From Thermoplasmata archaeon (GTDB lineage: Archaea; Thermoplasmatota; Thermoplasmata; Lutacidiplasmatales; UBA184): a DNA stretch of 18,357 bases. A model generated the notes under the pieces. That model ran no database searches and was not told the origin of the DNA. It worked only from the letters and a program-made list of their open reading frames with translations. The DNA lies in assembly GCA_030039865.1 (NCBI GenBank), contig JASHUS010000135.1, positions 1-18,357 of the forward strand, written 5' to 3'. A program made the translations under genes and the position numbers. This document shows positions 1 through 8,530 of this stretch, piece after piece (the first letter of the stretch is position 1; each line of letters opens with the position of its first letter).

Positions 1-1539
1 CGACGTACGGATCCCGCGACCTCCGCCTCCCCCGGGGCGCGCGGCGCTTTCGCCGGTTGGTGGTCGGCGTTACGGGAGGGGTTCCTCCGACGCGATGTCC
101 GCTACGCGCTCGCGCTGATGGGCGTCTCGCTCGCGGCCTACATCGCTCTTCTGACGTTCATGAACGTCTGGGGACCGAGTCTCCTCGGCGTGATCTCCCC
201 CGCGCTCCCGCCGGGCGTGGGGGGTACGTTCTCGAACAACAGCTCGCCGGCGGCCGCGCCGCTCTCCGTGATCCTCGCGTCGCACCAGACCGTGCTCACC
301 GCCGAATACTGGCTGATCCTCTACGCCACTCTCGCCTTCCTCCCGCTCCTCTGTCCCCGCGCGCTCATCCTGTCGGTGCCGTGGATCGGCTGGACGTTCC
401 TGACGAACAGCAACCGGTTCACGACCCTCGGTCACCAGTACTCGATGATCCCCGCCGGGCCCCTCTTCATCGGGCTCGCCTTCGCGCTCGCCTGGATGCC
501 GCCCCGCCGAGCCGGGGTCGTCAGCGACGCGGGCCCCGAGCCCGGCCCGACCGATCCGGGGTCTCGGGCGCCGACGCGGGCACGCTGGAGTCCCGGGGGG
601 CGGCGCGAGCGGGCGGTCTGGGCCACCGTCCTCGGCGTCGCGATCGCCGGGAACTTCCTCCTCGCCCCGGTCAACCCGCTGCTCCCCGACCTCGGGATCA
701 ACCCCGGCGCGCCGTTCCAGCCGCAGTACTTCGACCACTCGCTCGACTGGAACCCTTCCGTCGATTACGTCGAGTCGATGATCGCCACGATCCCGACGAG
801 CGCGACCGTGACGGCCCCGTCCTCGTTCTTTCCGTTGCTCGCGAACTACCCGCACGCGTACGTTCTCGTCACCCCGAGCAAGCTGAATACGACGGTCCTG
901 CCGTTCCCCGTCGTCGGCGGGCCGGACTACGTCATGATCGACCCCGCGTCGCTCTCGATGCTGACGGCCGGCTATCGCGCGAACCTCACCGACCCCGCGA
1001 TGTACGGCCTCGCCTCGTACGTCGGGGCGACCGAGCTCGGCCCGCTCCTCCTCTATCAGAAGGGCTTCGCGGGCGCGACGCACCGGTTCGGACCTGCGCT
1101 CCCGCCGCCGCGCGCGGAGTACGCGCCGGGCAGCGGACTCACGGCGGGACCTTCGGGCCGGGTCGAGGCGAACGCCACCGCTCCCACCGGCGAGGCCGTA
1201 TCGAGCAAGCCGAACCGCACGGGGCTCGTCTCTACGACGGCGGCCGCGTTCCTGCCCCCGGGGAGCTTCACGGTGTCCGTGACCCTCGCCTGGGCGCCCA
1301 CGAGCGCGAAGTACGACCCCGCGACGCCCACCCTGCACGTGGGCGTCGTGGGATTCGGCGGGGTGCTCGTGAACGCCACGTACACCGGTGCGAACCTGAC
1401 CCGGGGCGCGTGGACGACGCTCTCGTGGAACGTGTCGATCTCGAACCCGTTGCCGAACGTCGAGATCCAGGTCAGCATCGAGACGATCCGAGCCTCGGTC
1501 GAGGTCGGCGCCGCGTCACTCGCGCCGCTGGCGGATTGA
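1..1539 (+). CDS. DUF2079-like membrane protein, 3' part (5' end outside window)
   Basis: The frame is open from base 1 to a TGA at 1537-1539, giving 512 residues of a protein whose start lies upstream. Hydrophobic helices lie roughly at residues 36-56, 98-120 and 145-165. They include a GHQYSMIPAGPLFIG segment typical of DUF2079 (PF09852) polytopic proteins, which resemble GT-C glycosyltransferases. A further helix follows an Arg/Pro-rich loop near 200-225. The rest (about 240-512) is predicted outside the membrane: an alpha/beta part ending near LLLYQKGF, then a beta-rich domain of about 150 residues with several N-x-S/T sequons. That beta-rich tail is additional to what I know of the family. 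Function is unknown; a surface glycan or lipid role is inference. The gene ends 5 nt from the convergent pstB stop codon. A Met at 118 is an internal codon, not the start. Confidence 0.8.
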   Translation, partial: RRTDPATSASPGARGAFAGWWSALREGFLRRDVRYALALMGVSLAAYIALLTFMNVWGPSLLGVISPALPPGVGGTFSNNSSPAAAPLSVILASHQTVLTAEYWLILYATLAFLPLLCPRALILSVPWIGWTFLTNSNRFTTLGHQYSMIPAGPLFIGLAFALAWMPPRRAGVVSDAGPEPGPTDPGSRAPTRARWSPGGRRERAVWATVLGVAIAGNFLLAPVNPLLPDLGINPGAPFQPQYFDHSLDWNPSVDYVESMIATIPTSATVTAPSSFFPLLANYPHAYVLVTPSKLNTTVLPFPVVGGPDYVMIDPASLSMLTAGYRANLTDPAMYGLASYVGATELGPLLLYQKGFAGATHRFGPALPPPRAEYAPGSGLTAGPSGRVEANATAPTGEAVSSKPNRTGLVSTTAAAFLPPGSFTVSVTLAWAPTSAKYDPATPTLHVGVVGFGGVLVNATYTGANLTRGAWTTLSWNVSISNPLPNVEIQVSIETIRASVEVGAASLAPLAD

Positions 1540-1544
1540 CCCCG

Positions 1545-2300
1545 TCAGCCGAACCGTCCCGTGACGTAGTTCTCGGTCAGCTTCTCGCGCGGGGACTCGA
1601 ACATCTGGTGCGTCGAACCGACCTCGACGAGCTTGCCGAGGTAGAAGAACGCCGTCGCATCCGAGACCCGCGTCGCCTGGGCGAGGTTGTGGGTCACGAT
1701 CACGATCGTGACCCGCCGCTTGAGGCCCTGGACCAGCTTCTCGATCTTGTCCGTCGCGATCGGATCGAGCGACGAGCAGGGCTCGTCCATGAGGAGGACC
1801 TCGGGACGGACCGCGAGGGCCCGGGCGATGCACAAGCGCTGCTGCTGGCCGCCCGAGAGGCTCGTACCGGCCGCGTCGATGTTCTCCTCGACCTCGTCCC
1901 AGAGGCCGGCGAGCTGGAGCGCCTCCACGACCCCCCGGTCGAGCTCGCCCCGACCCCGAACGCCGAGGAGGCGGAGGCCGGCGGCGACGTTGTCGTAGAT
2001 CGACATGTGCGGGAACGGCGTCGGCTTCTGGAACACCATGCCGACGCGGCACCGGACCTGGACCACGTTCTGCCGGCCGAGATTCTCGCCGTCGAGCAGG
2101 ATCGTTCCCTCGGTGCGGGCGCCGGGCGTCTCCTCGTGCATCCGGTTGAGGCAGCGCAGGAACGTCGTCTTGCCGCACCCCGACGGGCCGATGATGGCGG
2201 TCACCTCGCCGTCGGGCACATCGAGCGAGACGTCGAAAAGGGCCTGGCGACGCCCGTACCAGGCGTTCAGGCCCTTCGTTTCCATCTTGACCTGGGGCAT
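1545..2300 (-). CDS. pstB: Phosphate ABC transporter ATP-binding protein PstB
   Basis: This 251-residue protein has every ABC ATPase hallmark: Walker A GPSGCGKTT at residues 38-46, Q-loop in MVFQKPTPFP, signature LSGGQQQR, Walker B VLLMDEPCSSLDP, and the H-loop His in VTHN. The FQKPTPFP and LTENYVTGRFG segments are typical of PstB rather than of other ABC subfamilies. It powers phosphate import at the inner face of the membrane together with the PstC-PstA permease. The start lies 3 nt after the permease stop, without a clear Shine-Dalgarno, so translational coupling is likely. Length is normal for the family. No phoU follows; the next gene is the convergent DUF2079 gene. Confidence 0.97.
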   Translation of the reverse strand: MPQVKMETKGLNAWYGRRQALFDVSLDVPDGEVTAIIGPSGCGKTTFLRCLNRMHEETPGARTEGTILLDGENLGRQNVVQVRCRVGMVFQKPTPFPHMSIYDNVAAGLRLLGVRGRGELDRGVVEALQLAGLWDEVEENIDAAGTSLSGGQQQRLCIARALAVRPEVLLMDEPCSSLDPIATDKIEKLVQGLKRRVTIVIVTHNLAQATRVSDATAFFYLGKLVEVGSTHQMFESPREKLTENYVTGRFG

Positions 2301-2303
2301 CCG

Positions 2304-4322
2304 CTATACGGCTTGGGTAGGGTCGTACTTAGAACGGACGGCTAGACGCGCCCCCAGTCCGATCGCGAGCATGATCGCGAGCAGGACCAACGCGGCGCCC
2401 CACGCCGCCGCTTGGAGGTTCGCGTAGTTCGACCCGAAGTTGTCGTAGATGAACACCGGGATCGACCCGGTCGGCGTGTTGAGGCCCTGGAACCAGAGCG
2501 TGCTCCCGCCCGCGCAGAGCAGGACGGTCGCGGTGTCGCCCGCCGCGCGCGACGCGGCGAGCAGGAGGCCGGTGACGACCGCGCTCCGGGAGCTGCCCAG
2601 GACGATCCGCACCGTGACGCGGTGCTTCGGGAACCCGAGCGCGAGCGCGGACTCGCGTAAGGCCGGCGAGACGCTGCGGAACGCTTCCTCCGAGGACCGG
2701 ATCGTGATCGGCAGCATCAGGACCCCGAGCGCGAAGCCGCCCGAGATGGCGCTGAGCGCCGCGAAGTGGTCGAAGTAGAGGAAGAGGGCGAAGACGAAGA
2801 CCGCAAGGATGACCGTCGGCACGCCGGTCATCACGTCCGCGAGGAAGCTGACCGCCCGACCGAAGCGGTTCCGGCCGTACTCGGAGAGGTAGATGCCCCC
2901 GAGGAGCCCCACGGGCACCGAAATGAGTGCTGCGAGGCCGAGCATGATCAGCGATCCTTGGAGGTAGGGCCCGATTCCCCCGGCCTGGCACGTCACGCCC
3001 GGGGCCGGGTTGCAGCCGAGGGGCGCGACCGCGGTGTAGAACGATGGTCGGATGACCTCGCTGCCGCCGTACTGCGCCGCCGTGTAGAGCACGCTCGCAA
3101 ACGGGGCGATCGCCGCGACCACGCACAGCGACGCGACCACGACGAACGTCCACTGGACGGCCTGCCGCGTCCGCAGTCGAGCGGCGAACCGGCTCGCGAC
3201 GGCTTCCCGGTTCCCTACGCCCGGGGCCGCGGGGTCCACCGGCCCCGTGCCCGTCCCGCTCGCGAGGCCGGTGTGCGCATGGGTCGTCCGGAGGCGCCGT
3301 CGGGTGCTCGACCCGCCGGCCTCCCGCTCCGCCATGCGGCGGAGGAGGAGGCGGGCGATCACGTTCACGGCGACTGTGATCGCGAGCAGGATCACCGCGA
3401 GCTCGATGACCGCGCTCCGCTGGATTCCCGGCGTAGCCTCGGTGAAGTTGTCGACGATCCAGCTCGCGAGCGTCGACCCGGCCGAGAAGAGCGTCCCGGG
3501 CAGGATGTAGATGTTGCCTATCACCATCGTCACGGCGATGGTCTCCCCGAGCGCCCGGCCGAGCCCCAGAATGACGGCGGCGGCAATCCCGCTCCGGGCG
3601 GACCGGAGCACGCCGAGTCGGGTGGACTCCCATCGGGTGGCACCGAGGCCCAGGGCGGCCTCCCGCTGGATCCGCGGGACGGCGCGCAACGCCTCGCGGG
3701 AAATCGCCGCGATCGTCGGGATGATCATGACCGCGAGGACGATCGTCGCGGTGAAGATGTCGTAGCCCGTTCCCGGTTGGCCGATCGGGGAGTGGCCCCC
3801 GGCGAACGAACTCAGGGCGGGCTCGATCGACATCCGCATCAGCGGCACGAGGACGATGTACGCCCAGAACCCGTAGACGACGCTCGGGACCGCCGCGGAG
3901 AGATCCACCACGTAAATGAGGGGCCGGCGAAGGAACGCCGGCGCGAGCTCGGAGAGGAAGATCGCCACCCCAAGCGCGATCGGCACGGCGATCACGAGTG
4001 CCAGCGCACTCGTGATCAAGGTCCCGGCGATCGCGGGCCCGGCCCCGTAGATATTGTGGACGCCGTCCCAGGTGTCGCTCGTCAGGAAGCCGAGTCCGAA
4101 GTAGGCGATCGACTGCCACGCGCCCGCGAAGAGGAAGTAGGCGAACGCCGCGACCAAGCCCACGACGCCGATCGTGACGGCGAGCGTGAGGCCGTGGAAG
4201 ACCCGGCCCAGCCACGTCAGAACGGCCCAGCGGGAGGGGCGGACCGACGGAGCTGCCCCTTCCTCCCCGCCGGGCGCCGGCGCCCCCGCCGCGCTACGTG
4301 CAGGCGGAGACGGCGGCACCAT
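2304..4322 (-). CDS. Fused phosphate ABC transporter permease PstC-PstA
   Basis: One uninterrupted 672-residue frame carries two permease units. Residues about 35-335 match PstC: a first helix, the GAGPAIAGTLITSALAL segment, and an EAA-type coupling loop at about 209-236 (REALRAVPRIQREAALGLGATR). A basic, Gly/Pro-rich linker covers about 336-390. Residues about 391-672 match PstA, with the second EAA loop at about 545-572 (EEAFRSVSPALRESALALGFP). In most organisms these are two proteins forming a heterodimeric channel; here both halves are made as one chain. The first about 30 residues are Pro/Ala/Gly-rich and cytosolic. The ATG at 4320-4322 lies inside the end of pstS (29-nt overlap). A later start within the first 30 codons cannot be excluded. 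Both halves keep their coupling loops, so the protein should be functional. Confidence 0.93.
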   Translation of the reverse strand: MVPPSPPARSAAGAPAPGGEEGAAPSVRPSRWAVLTWLGRVFHGLTLAVTIGVVGLVAAFAYFLFAGAWQSIAYFGLGFLTSDTWDGVHNIYGAGPAIAGTLITSALALVIAVPIALGVAIFLSELAPAFLRRPLIYVVDLSAAVPSVVYGFWAYIVLVPLMRMSIEPALSSFAGGHSPIGQPGTGYDIFTATIVLAVMIIPTIAAISREALRAVPRIQREAALGLGATRWESTRLGVLRSARSGIAAAVILGLGRALGETIAVTMVIGNIYILPGTLFSAGSTLASWIVDNFTEATPGIQRSAVIELAVILLAITVAVNVIARLLLRRMAEREAGGSSTRRRLRTTHAHTGLASGTGTGPVDPAAPGVGNREAVASRFAARLRTRQAVQWTFVVVASLCVVAAIAPFASVLYTAAQYGGSEVIRPSFYTAVAPLGCNPAPGVTCQAGGIGPYLQGSLIMLGLAALISVPVGLLGGIYLSEYGRNRFGRAVSFLADVMTGVPTVILAVFVFALFLYFDHFAALSAISGGFALGVLMLPITIRSSEEAFRSVSPALRESALALGFPKHRVTVRIVLGSSRSAVVTGLLLAASRAAGDTATVLLCAGGSTLWFQGLNTPTGSIPVFIYDNFGSNYANLQAAAWGAALVLLAIMLAIGLGARLAVRSKYDPTQAV

Positions 4323-5592
4323 TGAACGTGACCGTCTTCAGTCCCGCCTCGTCGATCGCGATGATCGAGGCCGGCAGCGCGGCGTAGTAGAGCTGGGTCG
4401 GTTTGGTCTCGTTCGTCATGGTCTGACCCGTCGAGAGGATCCACTCGATCCAGTACACCATCAGACCCGCCTTCGCAGCGGTCGCGGCCGCCCCGCTCGG
4501 GAGCGGCGTCAGCTCGTTCAGGTTCTGGTAGATGTACAGGTAGACGAACGTCGCGAGCGGATAGTCGGTCGCGCCGGGGGCATTGATCATGCTGACGTTG
4601 TACCAGTTGCCCGCCGAGTCCGGGAGGTTCGGGTTCGCGGCGACCAGGTCGTTGATCGCCGACGCCGTGCTGTTAACCGTCGGCACGATGAAGTGGCCGG
4701 ACGGGTTCTCGACCGCGGCGTACTGGAGCGGGGTCTTGTACGTCAGCGTGTCGGTGAGGTCGGTGTACCCGATCGCTCCCGAGAGCGTTGCGACCGTGCT
4801 CAGCACCTTCGAGTTGCCGTCCTGCGCGGTCTGCGTCGCGTTCGTCGGCCAAGAGACCGTGAGGCCCTTGCCGATGTTCTGGGACCAGTACCCCGAACTC
4901 GCCGAGAGGAAGTCGGTCAGGACGTACGTCGTGCCCGCCGGGTCGGACCGGTGAACGGTCGTGATCGTGAGACTGGGCAACGCCACGCCGGGGTTCAGCG
5001 CGGCGATGCTGGAGCTGTTCCAGTTCTTGATCGTCCCGTCGTAGATGCCGGCCAGGACCGCGCCGGTCAGGTTGAGGTGGCCGGTGACGCCGGGCACGTT
5101 GTAGATGATTGTCAGCGCCCCGCCCACAATCGGCAGCGTGAGCGGCGTCGCGGGCATGGAGGCGCGCTCCGTTGCGTTGAGCGGCTCGTCCGCCACTGCG
5201 AAGTCGATGAGCGGCGGGCTTTCCGAGAAGTGCGTGACCGCCGTCCCCGAACCACTCGCCGGGAAATCGATCGACGCACCGGTGGAGCCGCCGAACGTGT
5301 AGATCCAAGCGTCCATGAGGGGGGCGACGAACTGGGCCCCGTCCCCCTGGAGCGTCAATCCGCTCGCGCAGGTCGACCCCTTGTTCGACGCCGGCGAGAA
5401 CCAGTGCTGTTGGTATCCGACCCCGGCGATGACGAGGACGATGATCACGACCACGATCGCCGCGACCAACGGGCCGCGGCTTCTCTGGCGCTTCACCTCG
5501 GGCAGGTGCGACGGAACTCCCTCCGTCGTCGTGGGGGCCCCCGGCGATGTCGGCTCCGGTGTCGGAGCGTCAGGGGAACCCTGGGCGCTCAT
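4294..5592 (-). CDS. pstS: Membrane-anchored phosphate-binding protein PstS
   Basis: I chose the ATG at 5590-5592 (432 residues). It is preceded by a purine-rich AGGTGGGCGGA, and two TATA boxes lie upstream that a start at 5733 would place inside the gene. Residues 1-38 are Ser/Thr/Pro-rich and cytosolic. One helix (about 40-60) anchors the protein, and the rest is the external phosphate-binding domain. PstS hallmarks are the GDGAQFVAPLMDAW and PASGSGTAV loops, the FAVADEPL segment, and the HRSDPAGTTYVLTDFLS loop, which normally holds phosphate-contacting Ser/Arg/Asp residues. Several N-x-S/T sequons suggest a glycosylated surface protein. Two cysteines (Cys75 after the helix and the penultimate residue Cys431) could form a disulfide. 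It captures phosphate for the PstCA-PstB transporter encoded directly downstream. Confidence 0.93.
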   Translation of the reverse strand: MSAQGSPDAPTPEPTSPGAPTTTEGVPSHLPEVKRQRSRGPLVAAIVVVIIVLVIAGVGYQQHWFSPASNKGSTCASGLTLQGDGAQFVAPLMDAWIYTFGGSTGASIDFPASGSGTAVTHFSESPPLIDFAVADEPLNATERASMPATPLTLPIVGGALTIIYNVPGVTGHLNLTGAVLAGIYDGTIKNWNSSSIAALNPGVALPSLTITTVHRSDPAGTTYVLTDFLSASSGYWSQNIGKGLTVSWPTNATQTAQDGNSKVLSTVATLSGAIGYTDLTDTLTYKTPLQYAAVENPSGHFIVPTVNSTASAINDLVAANPNLPDSAGNWYNVSMINAPGATDYPLATFVYLYIYQNLNELTPLPSGAAATAAKAGLMVYWIEWILSTGQTMTNETKPTQLYYAALPASIIAIDEAGLKTVTFNGAAVSACT

Positions 5593-5663
5593 TCCGCCCA
5601 CCTGTCGATCGGCGTCCGTTTCGCGTTCGTCACCCGAGAGGCCCGGGCTCGCGGGGTCAGCTG

Positions 5664-5710
5664 CGCTATAGACATTGCGCCGAATTAGCCGGGCGCTGGG
5701 AGATATACGA
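5664..5710 (-). promoter_or_regulatory. Candidate promoter region of the pst operon (two TATA boxes)
   Basis: Reading the minus strand, TATA-like boxes occur at about 5703-5709 (TATATC) and 5666-5671 (TATAG). Initiation about 25 nt downstream would give leaders of roughly 87 or 50 nt before the pstS ATG. Both leaders keep the purine-rich ribosome site just before the start. Which box is used cannot be decided by eye. Confidence 0.45.
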
Positions 5711-5760
5711 AGGGTCCCACGAAGCCCGTGCAAGGCGGTGACAAAATCTTCGCCTATCGG

Positions 5761-7455
5761 TCAGAGCCGGTCGACCGATGACGCCGGGAGACCCATGGAC
5801 GGCGCGAACGGCCGGGCGAACCGGATCCAGGCGAAGCGCCGGCCCGCGAGGTCGAACGACAGTTGGGAGTCGGAGCGGGCGAGCGTCGCTTCGCCCGCGA
5901 GCACCGTGGGGGTCGACTTGAGCTCAGGGTCGAGGCGAACGGTGCCCGAAACGCTCGCCCGGGAGATGTTGTAGAGGCAGAGGATGCGGGTCGCGGGCTG
6001 GTCCCGCCAGAAGGCGAAGACCGAGGGCACCTGCGGCTCCGCGGCCAGGAACGCTTCCGAGCGGAACTCGTCCACGTGTGCGGACCAGAGCGCGATGAGC
6101 TGTCGGATTCGCTCGAGGAGGGAGTCGGGCCGTCCGCGTTCGTCGGCCACGTTCCGGGCCGCAGGACCGTACACCGGGTCGTCGACCGGCGGGCGGATCA
6201 ACCGTTCGGGCGGCAGGGTCGAGAATCCCGCGTTCGCCGCGGAGGTCCACTGCATCGGCGTGCGGACGCCGTCGCGGTCCGGCAGGTCCAGGCGATCGCC
6301 CATGCCGATCTCGTCGCCGTAGTAGAGGAACGCCGCCCCGGGGAGGCTCAGTAGGAGCGCGGTCATCAGCACGATCGTCGTGTCGTCGCCGTCCAGCATC
6401 GGCGCGAGACGGCGACGCACGCCGCCGTTGAGGACCGTCCTCGGGTACTTGCCGTAGACCCAGAGGAACATCTCCCGCTCGTCGTCGCTGACCTGCTCGA
6501 GCGTGACCTCGTCGTGGTTCCGCAGGAAGTAGGCCCACCCGCACCCGGGGGGCGCGGGGAGCGTGGCCTGGAGCACGTGGCGCAGGCGCCGGGGATCCTC
6601 CTCGGCGAGCGCGAGGTAGAGGTTCGGCATGAGAGGGAAGTGCATCACCATGGGGAACTCCCGGCTGTCCCCGAAGTATTGGACCGTCTCGGGGATCGAC
6701 TGGTTCGCCTCGGCAACGAGGACCGCGCCCGGGAACTCGGCGTCGAGGACGGCCCGGAGCTCCTTGAAGAAGACGTGAACCTCGGGGAGGCTCTGGCAGC
6801 GCGTCCCCTCCCGCTTGAACAGGTACGGGACGGCGTCGCAGCGGAATCCGTCGAGACCGTGGCCCAGCCAGAACCGGGCCACCCGGAACATCTCCTGTCG
6901 GACGGCGGGTTCGTCGTAGTTGAGGTCGGGCTGCGTCGCGTAGAACCGGTGGAAGTAGTACTGCCCGGCGAGGTCGTCCCAAGTCCAGTTCGTCGGTTCG
7001 ACGTCGCGGAAGATCACGCGCGTCCGCGAGAACTCCTTGCCGGTATCGGACCAGAGGAACCACGAGCGGCGCGGCGACGAGCGGTCGCGGCGCGCCTCCT
7101 GGAACCAGGGGTGGTCGATCGAGATGTGGTTCGTGACGAGATCGCCGAGCACCCGGATCCCCCGGGCGTGGGCCTCCTGCACGAGACGGTCGAGGTCGTC
7201 GATCGTCCCGAGCGACGGATCGATCGCGTAGTGGTCCGTGATGTCGTACCCCTCGTCCCGCCACGCGGACCGGTAGAACGGGAGCAGCCAGACGGCCCCG
7301 ACGCCGAGCTCGGAGAGGTAGCCAAGCTTCTCGGTCACGCCGGGAAGGTCTCCGATCCCGTCGCCGTTAGAGTCGTAGAACGAACGCACGGGGATCTCGT
7401 AGAAGACCGCGGTGCGGAACCACGCGCCCGAACGCAGCGACGAGCCCGCGACCAT
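5761..7455 (-). CDS. treS: Trehalose synthase (maltose alpha-D-glucosyltransferase), GH13
   Basis: TreS interconverts maltose and trehalose by intramolecular glucosyl transfer. The protein starts at the ATG at 7453-7455 (564 residues). A longer frame reaches into the upstream gene, but its added residues look like random GC-rich translation. Family hallmarks are FYEIPVRSFYDSNGDGIGD near residue 18, DLVTNH at 105-110, the nucleophile Asp207 in GFRCDAVPYL, the acid/base Glu249 in LVAEANQS, Asp315 in FLRNHDE, and YYGDEIGMGD followed by DGVRTPMQW. These blocks are specific for TreS among GH13 enzymes. A C-terminal beta domain covers about 480-564. No maltokinase domain or neighbouring treY/treZ/otsA gene is present. 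It lies 107 nt after the SDR gene, with only a weak TATA-like sequence near 7490-7496. The likely role is compatible-solute or stress metabolism. Confidence 0.93.
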   Translation of the reverse strand: MVAGSSLRSGAWFRTAVFYEIPVRSFYDSNGDGIGDLPGVTEKLGYLSELGVGAVWLLPFYRSAWRDEGYDITDHYAIDPSLGTIDDLDRLVQEAHARGIRVLGDLVTNHISIDHPWFQEARRDRSSPRRSWFLWSDTGKEFSRTRVIFRDVEPTNWTWDDLAGQYYFHRFYATQPDLNYDEPAVRQEMFRVARFWLGHGLDGFRCDAVPYLFKREGTRCQSLPEVHVFFKELRAVLDAEFPGAVLVAEANQSIPETVQYFGDSREFPMVMHFPLMPNLYLALAEEDPRRLRHVLQATLPAPPGCGWAYFLRNHDEVTLEQVSDDEREMFLWVYGKYPRTVLNGGVRRRLAPMLDGDDTTIVLMTALLLSLPGAAFLYYGDEIGMGDRLDLPDRDGVRTPMQWTSAANAGFSTLPPERLIRPPVDDPVYGPAARNVADERGRPDSLLERIRQLIALWSAHVDEFRSEAFLAAEPQVPSVFAFWRDQPATRILCLYNISRASVSGTVRLDPELKSTPTVLAGEATLARSDSQLSFDLAGRRFAWIRFARPFAPSMGLPASSVDRL

Positions 7456-7562
7456 TCCGCCGTCCGCCGACCGTCTCTCGAGTCGTGGGGGTACAAACGT
7501 TTCGTGTTCCGGTGGAAACCCGCGCGGAGGCCCGGGGGGAGCGAGCGCGGAACGGGCCGGCC

Positions 7563-8477
7563 CTAGGCGTCGACGTTGGTCGGCGACGGCGGTTCGGGGA
7601 TCTCGGGCGCGCCGGTGATCTGTCGGCACGCGTCGTAGAGCCGAGTGGCCGCGGTCGGATCCCGCGATTCCGCCGAGCCGGACCGGACCTGCCGTCGATC
7701 GAAGTACTGACCCGTGATCGCCGCGACCGATGGGTCGGTCGCGACGAAGAGCGGGGTGTCCGCCCCGCGCACCACGCTACGGCCGAAGAGCGCCCCGAAG
7801 AACCGGATGCCGAACGCCATGCCACCACCGTTGTTGAGCCCGAAGCCGGAGTGAACGAACCCGGGGTGGACCGCGTTCACGGTCACGCCCGAACCCGTCA
7901 GACGGCGGGCGAACTCCCGGCCCAGGAGAAGATCCTCGAGCTTCGACACGGAGTACGCCGTCCAGCCGGAGCCGTAGAGCTCCCCCGGTAGGTCGAGATG
8001 GTCAAAATCGACCTTCTGCCGCGAGTGGGCGGCGGAGGAGAGGAAGACGACGCGGGCCGGGGCGCTCTCGACCAGGGTCGGGACGAGCCGGGAGGTCAAA
8101 AGGAACGGCGAAAGCACGTTGAGGGCGAACGTGCGTTCGTGGCCCTCGGCGGTCACGTCTCGCCGGCGGAAGATCCCGCCCGCGTTGTTGACGAGGATGT
8201 GCACCTTGGGGTATCCCTTCACGAGGGCTTCGGCGACGCGCTCGGTCTCCGAGATCAACGCGAGGTCGCTCACCCCGATCGAGAAGACGTCCGGATTCTG
8301 GGTCGAGCGTGCGAGTTCCTGCGCGACCCCCTTCGTCCGGTCCTCGCCACGTCCGATGAGGACCGTCGTCGAGCCTCGCGCCGCGAGTCCCCGGGCCACT
8401 TCGAGCCCGATGCCCGAGGTCGCACCCGTCACGACCGAGACGCGACCGCTGAGAGGGCGCGACGTCGATCCCGCCAT
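7563..8477 (-). CDS. Short-chain dehydrogenase/reductase (retinol dehydrogenase-like)
   Basis: This 304-residue protein is a classical SDR. The nucleotide-binding TGATSGIG is at residues 17-24, NNAG at 97-100, the catalytic Ser at about 147 in VVFLSSAAHS, and Tyr175/Lys179 in YSVSK. An Arg in IGRGEDRTK after the second strand suggests NADP(H) preference, which is inference. The HPGFVHSGFG stretch and longer C-terminus resemble retinol-dehydrogenase-like and WW-oxidoreductase-like SDRs. The substrate cannot be read from the sequence. The gene starts 53 nt downstream of the ComA-fusion stop on the same strand and has no strong promoter of its own, so cotranscription is plausible. A role with the ComA-like enzyme is only a hypothesis. 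Confidence 0.9.
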   Translation of the reverse strand: MAGSTSRPLSGRVSVVTGATSGIGLEVARGLAARGSTTVLIGRGEDRTKGVAQELARSTQNPDVFSIGVSDLALISETERVAEALVKGYPKVHILVNNAGGIFRRRDVTAEGHERTFALNVLSPFLLTSRLVPTLVESAPARVVFLSSAAHSRQKVDFDHLDLPGELYGSGWTAYSVSKLEDLLLGREFARRLTGSGVTVNAVHPGFVHSGFGLNNGGGMAFGIRFFGALFGRSVVRGADTPLFVATDPSVAAITGQYFDRRQVRSGSAESRDPTAATRLYDACRQITGAPEIPEPPSPTNVDA

Positions 8478-8530
8478 ACGACCGAGCGGGTGAGCCCGAG
8501 TCCGTGCTTACGCCTTGCCCGTGGGCGGGC

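Noticed and set aside
57..2345. 762-codon plus-strand open frame across the DUF2079 gene and pstB
   Set aside because: It is out of frame with the DUF2079 gene and antisense to pstB. The product is Arg/Pro/Asp-rich with no domain, a typical shadow in GC-rich DNA.
2329..5688. Long open frames overlapping pstCA and pstS (2329-4215 minus, 2766-4325 plus, 4174-5688 plus)
   Set aside because: All are alternative-frame readings of strongly supported transporter genes with low-complexity Arg-rich products.
5593..5733. Start of pstS at 5733, adding 47 residues
   Set aside because: It would place both TATA-like boxes inside the gene. The added residues are not PstS-like, while ATG at 5592 has a ribosome site and leads straight into the membrane anchor.
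7456..7629. Start of treS at 7629, adding 58 residues
   Set aside because: It overlaps the SDR gene, and the extra residues are composition noise. TreS homology begins shortly after the ATG at 7455.
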